Shown: positions 45,509 to 56,469 of the stretch, piece by piece | Layout: the number at the start of each line of letters is the position of its first letter | How positions within the stretch are numbered: the stretch's first letter is position 1 | NCBI GenBank assembly: GCA_030295235.1 | Contig: AP026125.1 | Location: forward strand, 1,302,001 to 1,366,000 | DNA: 64,000 nt | Source of the DNA: Fistulifera solaris | Taxonomy: Eukaryota; Bacillariophyta; Bacillariophyceae; Naviculales; Stauroneidaceae | Reading direction: 5' to 3' | Notes under the pieces: generated by a model | Told to the model about the DNA's origin: nothing | The model's input: only the letters and a program-made list of their open reading frames with translations | The model's database searches: none | Position numbers and translations under genes: made by a program

Positions 45509-47738
45509 ATGAATCATCATCAACCATCTGAGAAAGGTAAGGAAGGCTTATTATTTTAGGATAAAAAGCACCAGCGAATCCTACGTTTGATGCTCGATTA
45601 CTAATACATTGTCTCACAGGAGAGTCTTATAAAGGAAATAGACAAGGACTTGCATCTGCTCCAGTTTCGAGTCTACTCCCCCCGATTCCAAACAATACAC
45701 CAGCGCCTAGTTTACAGGCCCAGCTACTAGCTTTTGTTGCTAACAAAGTATATGCAGCACCTACTCCTCGGCCTTCTGCAGAAGAGGCTGTAGCTAACCT
45801 TCTTACTGCAGCTACAGCTGGAGGTCTAACCGGAGGTAGCCAACCATTTCATGCCCTCACGCAAGCGCAGCCAACGACAATACGCGACTGGACAGTCGAA
45901 AAACTGGGTAAGTGGTCTTGAACAAAGTGAAAGGTTGTTTCCTTGTATCAACGACGCTGATCCCTATTCTCTTTTTTACAGAAAAACATGTGAAGTTACT
46001 CACTCAATTGCAACAACCAGTACCGCCGAATATCTCGATCATGCTTTCGGAGATGAAGCGCCGAGAAGAGAAGAAGCACGCGAAACGATTGGCTAACAGA
46101 AAGTCGGCTAGTACTTCCAGAGCTAGAAAGAAGGCGCTTGTGCAAGAAATGACAGAGCTCAATGCTCGGCTAAAACGACAAGCGCTGATTCTCTCGCTCT
46201 TACCCGATCTTGTGATCGTTGTAAATCTTGATGGAGTTGTTACTTTCTGCAATGAGCAAGTTGAACGAGTTCTCAGTCATAAAAGTTCTGATCTGGTCGG
46301 CACAAAGCTCGTAAATATTCTTGTGCCTTCGTCGAGACGGAGATTGGAAAACCTTATGAAGACGTTGTCAAAATCTAGTCACCGCGACCCAATATCGGAG
46401 ACTACTCTTATTGAACGCGATGAAACCACTAGACCCGGCCCTGATCTGAACTGTGCTGAAGAAGCGGCAGGCGCGTCGCAGGAAGTTGCGGAAATCTCAT
46501 CTAGTGACGTAGCAGCTTGTGCTGCAGGACAGTCCACATTCCCATTATCTGTAGTCCAAGTTGCTACTCTTCCACAGAGAGGATCTTCATCTTCCGGTGG
46601 TGGATCGGATGAAAACGAGAATTCCGACGAAAGCGGTGGTAATGCAGAGGGAAAAGACAGCAAACAGGCATCGTCGTTGACAAACAGCGGAACGATATCG
46701 GGATCGTCATCGCTGCGGCCTCAATCGTCGTCTTGCCTGGATAATAATGGATTCGATAGTGTGTCTATGATGAAAGACAAGCCAGCTAGTGACTCTGCCA
46801 TGGGTGCGAATCTCAAGTCATCCAAAGACTCAGCTAGCTGTGACATTTCTAACACGAGCTCCTTATCGACCTTAAAAAAGTTACGAAGTGCAAACGACAA
46901 CTTGATCATAAACGTACGGTGGCATAATCGAAATATCAAGGACAACAAGAAGGCGGGGACATTCAAAGACGACGTCACGGGAGATGATGTGACAGCGAAT
47001 AATGCCTCCGCGAGACTTTCTTCCTTGCGGCATCATAGGGAATCTTCATCTGAAGAAGATTCCGGTTACAGAGAGTCTAACGAGTCCCGAGAGGAAACAT
47101 CATCCTCTACCAGTGATCTTTCGGATACAAACGGTAAGTAGTTGTGAAGCCAAAATTTGTGCCAAAGTTCTACCATAGCTCACACCATACCTCTAGGTCG
47201 ACGCAAGCCTGTTGCTCCCACTTGTAACTTATGTCTCATCAGGGCAGACATGTCGACAATTCGTTGCGAAGTGACTTCGTCTATACAAACCCGTGTTCCA
47301 GAAGACGATCTCGACGACGACATGAAGTCAAAGAAAGCTCCTTCTGGAAGTGACACAGATACCGCCCATGAAATCAAGAGCGAATCTTCATCGTCGAAGG
47401 AACCGATCGTAGAGATCTTGCTCTGTATCCGACCCATTCGTGACGGGACCGTTCGTGTCGGTAAAAAGCAGGGAATGAAGAAGGCTCGTCTCGATCGTGA
47501 AGGTACGGCAAAAACGGTCTCCGATTCTAATATGGGGGAAGGAACTAGTCAAGATACCAGCAATAGCTCAGAGGAATCGTCTAGAGAGCAGTCGCATTCC
47601 CAAAAGAAGCGATTAATAGAAGAAGTTTCATCTGATTGTGATCACTTGGGGAAGAAAGGCAAGCTTATAAGTGAGTCAGAACAACCTAATAACGATGCCG
47701 TAGAGTCCCTCATGTCGATGTCTTGCACAAAAACATAG
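45509..47738 (+). CDS. bZIP-PAS transcription factor
   Basis: Four exons: 45509-45536, 45620-45907, 45982-47133 and 47197-47738. All splice in phase to give 669 aa. The basic region is KRREEKKHAKRLANRKSAST / SRARKK, with the invariant Asn-x7-Arg. A short zipper (LVQEMTELNARLKRQALIL) runs straight into a PAS domain (LPDLVIVVNLDGVVTFCNEQ, LSHKSSDLVGTKLVNIL). The PAS lacks the photoactive Cys motif of LOV domains, so this is not an aureochrome. A second region near residues 500-590 (APTCNLCLIRADMSTIRC, PIVEILLCIRPIRDG) may be a further sensor-like fold. Between them lies a long Ser/Asp/Glu-rich linker. bZIP-PAS fusions are known as stramenopile-specific. The frame is intact. Confidence 0.9.
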
Positions 47739-47823
47739 TAAGAGGTTTGTACTACTGATAATGTATTGTCTATTTTTCGTTACTATCGATAAACACTTCA
47801 TCTGCGCCCTCGCTTGTTCGTGT

Positions 47824-49352
47824 TCAACTAAAGTCCCTGTTGGGGAATAGGCGAGGAGCCATCAGCGTCCACACGTAAAGCGACAGAACGAGCCATTGCG
47901 ACGCAATTATCATCCACATGCTAATTCTCCCTGTCGACGAGTCCACTATAGTTCCGTCGCCTGATATTTCTCCCCAGCGTGTCAGGACCACACTTTTCCA
48001 GCATGTAACAGAAGCAAGAACAAAATTAAGACGCCAAGAATTAGAGAATTTTCTTGGGTCGCCGTCGCTCTGTGCTAAGGTGCCTTCATCGTTGTTCTTC
48101 TCCGTCTCGTCGTCTCCCGTGACCACGCCCATTACATTCCGTCGCTCTCCTTCTGATCCCGTGTTTCCAGTCTTTTCAGGCGTCTCAATCTTGTCATCTG
48201 TACTGTTTCTCTTATCAGGATTGAACTTATCTTCTGCCGTGTAGGACCATCCCGCCCAAGCTAAGCTGATGAAAGTGACAATCACACCCAGGATTATTGT
48301 CAGCGTTTCATCCTGTCCGAGATTTGGATTGCAGGCTTCATTCGGATTTCGTGCCACAGCACTGTAGCACAAAAAAGCAAGACCAAGCCATAAGGAGGCT
48401 ACTTGACAGTAAACTCCCTTCATCACCCGACAACTGGGCGGCGTGGACCATGACCGATAAAATCAACGTCATCGCAATAAACGAGTTGTTGCTGGCACAG
48501 CCGGTAAATTCCATAAACATGTAAATCATCATTCCCAATGAAAACAAATAATTGATACCACACGCACAAAGGATAGCCCTTAGCCAATTTTTTTCCGCTG
48601 CCAGCTTCTTCGGCCTCCGCTTCGTTCGATTTGGTGACCCAACTGTCATTCCAATTGTACGCCATATCCAAAATGATGAGCTGTTGCGCAATGATGAAAA
48701 TCACACCACCAACTAATTAAGTTGAGTTAAAAGCGTCAGATGAACTCGCAAGAAATTTGTAACCACCACACCATGCAACTTACTGCGCGCTATATTGAGA
48801 AAGATGGAAGCAAAGAGTGGTTCATTCGGAATGAAAGCGGAAATGAGAACCATGAATAGATAAAGAGTATATTTTGCAGGCCACGCTTCTCGATTAGCGG
48901 TCGGCTTCAGAATTGCGGCAACACCAGCCAGGCAAAAGAATAGGAAAGTAGCACATGATACTCGAAAATTCCCATTGTTGCCGACGCAAACTTTTTCAAG
49001 ATCGGTAGATAGACCCTCACAACCGTCCAGCCAGGCATCGGTGAGCACATTATTCGAGGTTGAACTCACTATTTGGTCCGCTATTCCATATTGGAAGGCT
49101 AATGACAAGCCAATAGAAAGAATCAGCAGCGCTACCGATCGCTTGCGTCCTGACGTTGCACTCGGAGGAACGGTGGATAGTTTATCATTCCCGCAGCAAG
49201 ATGAAAACAACGAAGAACATGCTTGGCAGAAGCACCACGAAACGGATGTGGTTAAACAAACAGCGATAGTTGCCTAAGAAGACGAACAACTAGTTAGGTT
49301 CGGATACATTGAGAGCAGCAATGACGTCAAGCAGAGCATTCGATCCTACCAT
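47824..49352 (-). CDS. Serine incorporator (Serinc/TMS1 family) membrane protein
   Basis: Multi-pass membrane protein of about 460 aa. Exons are inferred as an initiating ATG (49350-49352) spliced by a 76-nt intron to 49273-48784, then 48712-47824. A 33-nt intron keeping 15 more residues is possible but too short. Family features: a Cys-rich start (SWCFCQACSS, SSCCGN), helices, the FIIAQQLIILDMAYNWNDSWV turn, FSLGMMIYMF, NPNEACNP and the ending WMIIASQWLVLSLYVWTLMAP. Two one-base changes break the frame: T run 48589-48595 (A on the coding strand, -1), and a change near 48393-48400 (+1). Serincs are lipid scramblases in other eukaryotes. The cytosolic loop before the last helices is long and acidic. 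Confidence 0.85.
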
Positions 49353-50682
49353 CACTACAATTTGCCGTCACGAAAGTGATGACTGCCAGTTTAGTGTGTT
49401 CAAACAAGAATGATTCAAAAGAAGGAAAATTTAATCAGCAGAATTACGCAATACCTGGTAGTCATATCATTCATCCACCTTCAATCATCATCGCATCATT
49501 CATCATTCGTTCAAAATATTTGTCCATCATGCAGTCACGCGAAGAAGCACGACTAAAACCGTCTTGGATATACTGATCTTTTTTAACACATCGAAAGGGT
49601 TAAGGTTATACTTTAGCTAAGGTGATTGTCGGAGCTATTTTCCATCTCCCATTTTGTCTCAAATTTATCAAAGGTTAGCTGATGATCCGCTTCACGTTTG
49701 ACGAATAGATAACTGGCTTTAAATTACAAATTTCTCACGATAGTCAAGAGGTATATGGACAAGCACAAACTAGACCTAGAGAAGGCCAAACCGTTTCCGA
49801 GTTTTATGCGTCAGTCTCCGTCATGTAAACCTTAACGGCGGTCACTCCGACATCGGAATTTTCTCCGCGCAAAAATTGCGGGGAATTCTCAAATTCTCAT
49901 GGAATCCCAACTCCTCGCATATCCTTAAGAAATAAGTAGGTATCTTGACACCGTGACATCAGCCAGCAATATAGGCCAATAAGTAGAAACCACGCGAAGC
50001 GAATGATGAATCTTCTCTTCTAGCTTAGAGATAAGAGCACGTGTGAATGGTGATGTCTGTCGCTGTGACACCGCCATCAAGGTCTGATTGCTCGACTGTT
50101 TTGTTTGCCGTTAGTGTAAGGAATTCTACACATAGAGGCACAGTCCACTTAGATCGCTGACGGCATGCGGAAGATGAGCGTATGGTAGGCTTTTTACGTA
50201 AAGTTACTCGTGTCCAGCCTACACATTCTCGCATAGAAAGCGTGTTCGTGATATGATACGGCGATCTGAGCGAGAGCAGGGCAAAAAAAACCGCAAAGGG
50301 AGACCATTTGCTCGAAACTCTCAAAAGAATTGTGGCTCACTCCTTGTCTGCAAATCGTTATCTTTTGTTCTTTGTTGTTTCTATTTAAACGAGGTGACTC
50401 TTTCGGATATCGTGTTGCTTTGCCTGTGGTCAAGGGCGCCGTCGCCGCAATCAAAGATCTTGAGCTTCTATTCCGAGAACAACACCAAAAGATCGCCTTC
50501 TTCGATCCGTTAACTTTTTCATATCGTGGCATATCAACTAACTACTGCGCGTGCTCTTCAATTATCACCCCGATCAGGGTGATACGTTTTACAACGAAGG
50601 CATAGCCGCTTCCATTTTATCAGATTCCCCGATCGTGTGTCACACACTTTCCTAACCTTTTGATACGATCACCTCTTGCAAG
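49353..50682. other. Intergenic, one perfect hairpin
   Basis: No gene is supported; open frames on both strands at 50.0-50.6 kb overlap each other and have no conserved features. TATCACCC-CGATCA-GGGTGATA (50563-50584) forms a perfect 8-bp stem about 100 bp upstream of the PI4K ATG. An AAT/ATTCTC-rich imperfect repeat lies near 49855-49905. Confidence 0.4.
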
Positions 50683-52945
50683 ATGGTGAGCATGGATCAA
50701 CGCGAAGCCTCACAAAGAGGAACGGACATCAAAATTTACGTTCGCGATGTTCGTGACCCTGAGCAGAAAAAACGAGCTTTGACTGTTCGCTCGTGGTCTA
50801 CAATCAAGGATGTGAAAGACGTTTTAAAAGATCTGATTCACGTCCCACCCAGTGCGCAACGTCTCTATTATGGGCCTTTGCTTACCTCGAAAGGAGAACT
50901 ACCCAATCATCGAAGTCTTCACGATGCTGGAATCTACCGATCAGGAGAGACTCTCTTGCTTGACATCAAACAGAGCCATTCAACTGCGACAACACATTAC
51001 TCTTCGATCGTTTCATTGCATCAATCCAACGATATTTGTGTTTCTTCTTCGGTTTTTGATATCACGCCGAAACCTTTGCGGGCTTTGGTTCAGAAAGCCC
51101 GCCGTGCCTTTACCATCGGTTTGAAGCCAGAATTCATCATGGATGGTTCCGGTGGATCGTACTTCATTCACGATGCCCGCAAGAGTCGACTTGCCGTTTT
51201 CAAGCCTGCTGACGAAGAGCCTTATGCGGAAAATAACCCCCGCAGGTACATACAACAAGGCAATCAGCAACTCTCGCTACGTGATGGCATTGTTCCCGGA
51301 GAGTCTTGTCTTCGCGAGGTCGCAGCTTATCTTCTGGATCACGATCATTTTAGTTCGGTTCCTATGACTACCCTGGTGGAAGCACGTCATCCTGCATTCA
51401 ATACAAACGGGGCCAGATTGACGGTCGCTGAAGGAGGAGCTAGTGTTGGGAGACATTCTTTGAGCCCTAATGCAAGTGTCAGCTCCCCGACGATGAAAAA
51501 AGCTGGTTCATTTCAAGAGTTCGTTCGTTGCGAGTGTACAATGGATGATATCAGTCCAAGCATGATTTCTGTCGAAGAAGTTCACAAAATTGCGATTCTC
51601 GACATACGAATCATGAACGCGGATCGAAATGCAGCCAATCTTTTGATCCGTCGACGAGTGGATAATTCCTTGGAACTCGTTCCCATCGATCATGGATACT
51701 GCTTGCGGTCTGTTGGTGATGTGTCGTGGATGGACTGGTGCTGGCTGGACTGGCCTCAACTTAAGAAGGTAAGACTCAATTGGTTGGAATCAATGTGTAA
51801 TCCTGCCTTCGCTGACGTTTCGTGTTCCAGCCTTTGAGTGATCGCCATAAAAAGTACATTGCGGCGTTGGACATTGAGAAGGACGCTGAAATGCTCCGTA
51901 GCAGACTTGGTATTGGTCAAGAAGCAATCGATTACTTTCGCGCATCGACTGCCTTGCTCAAAGCAGGCGTGAATGCAGGTCTTAATCTGTATGAAATTGC
52001 CATCTTATGTTGCCGCAACGACAACCTTGCTGAGATACCATCCATGATGGAGAAATTATTCTCCATGGCTTCTGACTTGGCACACAAGGCAGTTGAGAAT
52101 GAGCGATGGCACCATGCTGCCGCTTCCTTGGCTATTGAAGAAAAGTTGACGCCACGTCGTTCTACGATGGCGGCATCGCAGCTCCGTCTTGAAGCTTCTG
52201 GCTATAAGATTCGCAAGTCCGCATCGTCGATCGGCTTCCATTCTCTCGAGTCGGCGTCTGGTGGGTCTTTTTACGGAAGCGACGGCCTCAATGGCCGTGA
52301 TTCGCCAGGAATGGTGCAGTCATCTGCGTCGGATTCAAGCTCCGATGGGGATGCTGTAGCTGAGCAAGACGAATGTGAAGAGTGGGCTATGAATGCCATT
52401 GCAGATGCTACAGCTGGGAATCTTGTCGAAACGTATCAGGGTCGCCCCGAGCGTTCGTGTTCGGTTGCTTCGGACGATTGTTCGAACGGTTCGCGGAAAG
52501 GATTTTGGACGGTGGCCCCTGGAACTGTCGTCGTTCCTACCGAACCATCTGATGATGGTTCTTTCACTTGGAGCCCACAGCCTTCTCCGCGAACAGATAG
52601 TGGACAGATTTTGTCACCCCCGTCAAGCCCGAAATCATTGAAAGTTAGTTTTACGACGAGACTTCCTTCCGGTCCGTTCATTCCTCCTTCGACTGTGGCG
52701 GTATCGAAGAACTCTTTCGAACGTGATAATCCGTACTTACTTCGCTCCGAGAGTGGCATGACAAGAAGCAGAGTTATTCGTCGATTCCTCGGGAGTCATC
52801 GACTTACAGTGGTGCTTCGCGGGATAGCCGAACGCTGAAGCCTTATTCGGAAGCATACGAGAATTATCGCAAGTATTTTCACAAGTTCATTGACCTTGTC
52901 ATTGTCCGTGAAACTACCACTGCAGCTTTACAATCCAAAAACTGA
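50683..52945 (+). CDS. Ubiquitin-like-domain PI 4-kinase gamma-type kinase
   Basis: Two exons, 50683-51768 and 51831-52945, with a 62-nt intron (DWPQLKK / PLSDRHKKY). About 730 aa. A ubiquitin-like domain at about residues 15-95 ([22 protein letters not shown]) precedes a PI3/PI4-kinase domain from about 145: GGSYFIHD glycine-rich strand, [12 protein letters not shown] (Lys), [26 protein letters not shown] (catalytic DRN..N) and [10 protein letters not shown]. This is the layout of plant PI4K-gamma/UbDK proteins, several of which act as protein kinases. The C-terminal part is Ser-rich. A base is lost in AA at 52766-52767; the adjacent frame goes on ([31 protein letters not shown]) to a stop at 52943-52945. 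Confidence 0.9.
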
Positions 52946-53075
52946 TCACCGCATTGCACATTATATCATTTTCTATTGTACAGGTGCCCCTGAGTGCCAT
53001 ATACGATTCTACTTGCTTCATTAACACCCAATGAAAATAAAATAAAAATGTATTTCTAAATCATTCGTTCTCCTT

Positions 53076-53897
53076 CTAATCCAATAATTTCGACAAATGC
53101 AAAAGCGACATTGCGACTGTGGCGGTCCATTTGATTTCCAGAAACTTGCCTTCTAAGACAGCCGACTGGAGGTCGGTAAGGCCAATAGTCGTTAGATCTT
53201 GGTGTTCTGTGTCAGGCGCGCCAACTTCATTTTCTTTTCCAGATCCTTCTTCTATGAATACTCCTGGCTTGCAATCTAAGGCCAAATAGGTAAACGTCCA
53301 TCCAGCCCCACGGTTCACGTCGGCTCGAAATCGTCCGAGGAGATGGAACTTGTCGCAGATGACGTGCATTTCCTCACTGACTTCTCGTCGTGCCGCCGTT
53401 TCCGGGTTTTCGTTCGGCTCCACGATACCTCCCACGACGGCGAGTGATAAGCGATCTTCTAAGGCGTACTTTGTCTGCTCAAAAACATAAAAATGTGGTT
53501 CTGTCCAGGATTCTTTGTGGGGTGCCTGGACGAGAACATTGATCTGGTCGTGATAGTCCATAAAGAGCCAATCGGGAATGATAGAATCTTCGACTTGCAC
53601 AGCATGCTGCTGTACTTTCATAAATTTGCTTTCTATTAAGCATTTCGGTGTTCCTCTCGTAGAGGATGATCTGTATTCTGTGCCTCCATAATGTCCTAAT
53701 GAAATGTCGCATTTAGTCGAAGGGTTCCGAGAAGACGTTATTGTCGAGTAAAGATTCGAAACGAATACGCCGAGCACAAAGCAACCGACCATTGCTACAT
53801 GATTCAGTTTGTATTCTCTCCAGATCATTGCTTTGGATCCATCGTCGGAGCCCATGGTCGTTCGTTCATTATTTATTTGTTCGCAAAAGAAACACAT
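53076..53897 (-). CDS. Membrane-anchored Nudix hydrolase (ADP-ribose pyrophosphatase-like)
   Basis: About 273 aa, single exon, intact frame. The Nudix box is complete: GIVEPNE, seven residues, REVSEEMHV, giving the metal-binding Glu pair. Before it, YALEDRLSLAVVGG shows the strand leading into the box. A single hydrophobic helix near residue 40 (HVAMVGCFVLGVFVSNLYS) suggests a signal anchor, so the catalytic part may face a lumen. The first ATG in frame is at 53897; a second at 53855 (MGSDDGSK) would also keep the anchor. ADP-ribose or nucleotide-sugar hydrolysis is the usual activity of the group, but the substrate cannot be told. It lies about 100 bp from the oppositely oriented 5S rRNA gene. 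Confidence 0.8.
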   Translation of the reverse strand: MCFFCEQINNERTTMGSDDGSKAMIWREYKLNHVAMVGCFVLGVFVSNLYSTITSSRNPSTKCDISLGHYGGTEYRSSSTRGTPKCLIESKFMKVQQHAVQVEDSIIPDWLFMDYHDQINVLVQAPHKESWTEPHFYVFEQTKYALEDRLSLAVVGGIVEPNENPETAARREVSEEMHVICDKFHLLGRFRADVNRGAGWTFTYLALDCKPGVFIEEGSGKENEVGAPDTEHQDLTTIGLTDLQSAVLEGKFLEIKWTATVAMSLLHLSKLLD

Positions 53898-54002
53898 TGA
53901 ACCGTGCAAAAAGGCGAAAAAGAAAAATCAATCTGGTCATCGTCATTCGTCATCGGGCATGTCCTTGTAAACATTTTATACTTTAATTTTCCTCCCTTAT
54001 AC

Positions 54003-54120
54003 AGGAACGACCATACTACGATGACAGCACCGCTTCCCGTCTGCTCAGCGAAGTTAAGCATCGTCAGGCCCGGTTAGTACTACGGTGGGGGACCACGTTG
54101 GAATCCCGGGTGTTGTTCTT
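54003..54120 (+). rRNA. 5S ribosomal RNA gene
   Basis: The 118-base segment matches eukaryotic 5S rRNA along its length: ACGACCATAC near the 5' end, CCCGTCTG and CGAAGTTAAGC in the middle, then GGCCCGGTTAGTACT, GGGGGACCAC and GGAATCCCGGGTGTTGTTC. The ends pair (AGGAAC with GTTCTT, positions 54003-54008 with 54115-54120). A T run follows (TGTCTTTT), as expected for RNA polymerase III termination. The internal A-box/C-box zone (GAAGTTAAGC ... GGTTAGTACT) is intact. It stands alone between protein genes rather than in a tandem array or beside rDNA. Confidence 0.92.
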
Positions 54121-54326
54121 TGTCTTTTCTGATTCAAGCGTCTGTACGTCGGCAATCATTATTTTTGCGTTCTTCCGCCACCAAAACCTGCGTTCATGTC
54201 ACGTCGCGTCATTCGGAGGACGATGGACGATGGTTATTCTGTTGCCGTTAATCATCTATCACTTTCGCTTTCCCATTTTGCACAAAATCATACTAGAACT
54301 CGCCCTCTCTCATATCCGAACGTAGA

Positions 54327-56103
54327 ATGCGGCTCAGATTCTATGTCTACGCTGCTTTGGCTTTAACGGCGGAAGCATGGATGAGCCCATCATCCTTGCG
54401 TCAGACTTCCTTCCTTCCGCCCATGACGCAATCAACCATCCCCACCAGCTCGATTTCGTTACACATGATGTTTGATCAACTCTCGTCGGCGATTTCCGAG
54501 GTCGCAAAGAATTTTGGGCCGAAACGGCGGATTTCGGAAAAGTCAATTCAGTCGGCTCTGCGACAAGTCCGAAGGGCTTTGCTGGACGCCGATGTGAACG
54601 TAGAAGTGGCAGATACACTGGTAGAAGGCGTTCGAAAGAGAAGTTTGGGAAGTGAGATTTTGGACGGTGTGACTGCGGATCAACAGTTCATCAAAGCTGT
54701 AAGTGAATAGTGCTTTTATTTGTTGGGTTGTGTTTGTGTGTTAAGAACGTTTTCTGATGATACACGTGCAGATGTACGATGAACTCTTGGATCTTATGGG
54801 AGGCGATTCCACTCTTTCTCCGTTAGCATCCCAGCAAGCGAAATCCGTTCCAGCCGCGACGTTGGCTGTTGGTACGCCGGAATATCCAGCTGTCATTTTG
54901 CTCGCCGGTTTGCAGGGTGCGGGAAAGACAACGGCTGGGGCGAAACTTGCATTGTACTTGAAAGAAAGGGAAGTTAATTATGATATGGTGGATAAGGATC
55001 TTGATTCGGCAAAAATGTTAGCAAGTCGTCTCCCAACACGAAATCGGAAAGTATTACTGGTGGCTGCGGATGTCTATCGCCCAGCTGCCATTCAGCAGCT
55101 TGAAATTCTCGGAAAAAGCATCGGAATTGAAGTATTTAGTAAGGGTACGGAAGCTGACCCTGTGGATATTGTCACTGAAGCTATTGCGAAAGCGAAAGCA
55201 GAGGGCTTTGATACTGTCATCGTTGATACTGCGGGTCGACAAGTCATTGATGTCGACCTCATGAGTGAACTCAAAAACATCAAAAAGGTGTCGAATCCGT
55301 CAGAAACGTTGCTGATTGTTGATGCGATGACGGGACAAGAGGCAGCTTCGCTCACAGCCGCTTTCAATGATGCCGTCGGTCTTACGGGTGCTATTCTCAC
55401 GAAAATGGATGGTGACTCGAGAGGTGGTGCAGCCGTCTCAGTGCGTGGTGTTAGTGGCAAACCCATCAAATTCATTGGTATTGGAGAAAAGGTAGCGGAT
55501 CTGGAACCGTTTTATCCCGACCGCATGGCGAGCAGAATTTTAGGTATGGGAGATGTGATTAGTCTAGTTGAAAAGGCTGCCGCACAGGTCTCGGACGAAG
55601 ATGCACTTAAAATGCAACAGAAAATGAGGGAAGCGACTTTTGATTTCGACGATTTTATGAAACAATCCGAGCTCGTCTCCAAAATGGGAAATCTGGCTGG
55701 CATTGCGAAGATGATGCCTGGTGTAGGAAACCAGCTCAACATGAATCAAATTCGCGATGTCGAAGCACGTTTGAAGAAGAACAAAGCCATGATCAATAGT
55801 ATGACAAAGAAAGAACGAATGAGCCCGGAACTGCTGATCACGGATAGTACTGCTCGGTCCCGATTGATGCGTATCACCAAAGGCTCGGGTTGTCGCTTTG
55901 AAGAAGGGCTTCAATTTATGAGCGAGTTTCAAAAGATGCGAACGATGATGAGTCGCATGCAAAAATCGATGGGATCAGCTATGGATCCGTCTCTTGCCGA
56001 GGGTGAAATGATGCCGGCAATGGCTCAAGGTAATCGAGCAATGAGAAGGGCATCCAAGAAGAAGACTAATACCGGGCGCGGAGGTGGCGGTGGTTTCGGA
56101 TAA
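54327..56103 (+). CDS. cpSRP54: Chloroplast signal recognition particle 54 kDa protein
   Basis: Two exons, 54327-54698 and 54772-56103, with a 73-nt intron (FIKA / MYDELLDLMGG). About 567 aa. An N-terminal signal (FYVYAALALTAEAW) followed by MSPSS marks a plastid preprotein. The N domain has RRALLDADVNVEVADTLVEG. GTPase motifs: GLQGAGKTTAGAKLA (P-loop), AADVYRPAAIQQL, DTAGR, TKMDGDSRGGAAVS and GIGEKVADLEPFYPDRMASRILGMGD (cut). The Met-rich M domain follows (MMPGVGNQLN, GSGC), and it ends Gly-rich. Between the P-loop helix and VLLVAADVYRP there is an insertion of about 25 residues (EREVNYDMVDKDLD...SRLPTRN) absent from bacterial Ffh. It inserts light-harvesting proteins into thylakoids in plants. 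The frame is intact. Confidence 0.93.
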
Positions 56104-56469
56104 ATTATAGTTTCATTGTAAACGAAGCATCCGTCAATTGTGATCGTTTTGTAAGCTGTGGTCATACATATTGCTTTTGTTAAGTATTATTTTGTTGCTT
56201 GCTAAAAAAATGTATGTGTCGACCCTAAATCAATGCCGGTACGACGTAGTTTTCGCAGTCCTCCGCAGCACGACAATGAAGATCGACCTCGTTGAAGACC
56301 GAGAAAAAAGCCGACATTATTATTAGTTGCCTCACTTTTATCGAGCATCTTCACTTTTTAATTGTCATACAATCATTAAGAGACACTATAAGGTATTGAA
56401 CTGCCCCTCCAGGCGATCGATCGGTTCTATTTTGGTAAAGATCTCGCGTAAGAACGTATCGGCGTGACC
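56104..56469. other. Intergenic, no features seen
   Basis: AT-rich 3' flank of cpSRP54 and promoter of the next gene. No RNA gene, repeat or ORF of note was recognised. Confidence 0.4.

Noticed and set aside
50025-50605. Overlapping frames on both strands upstream of the PI4K gene
   Set aside because: Both strands are open by chance, start codons are weak, and no conserved motif is seen.
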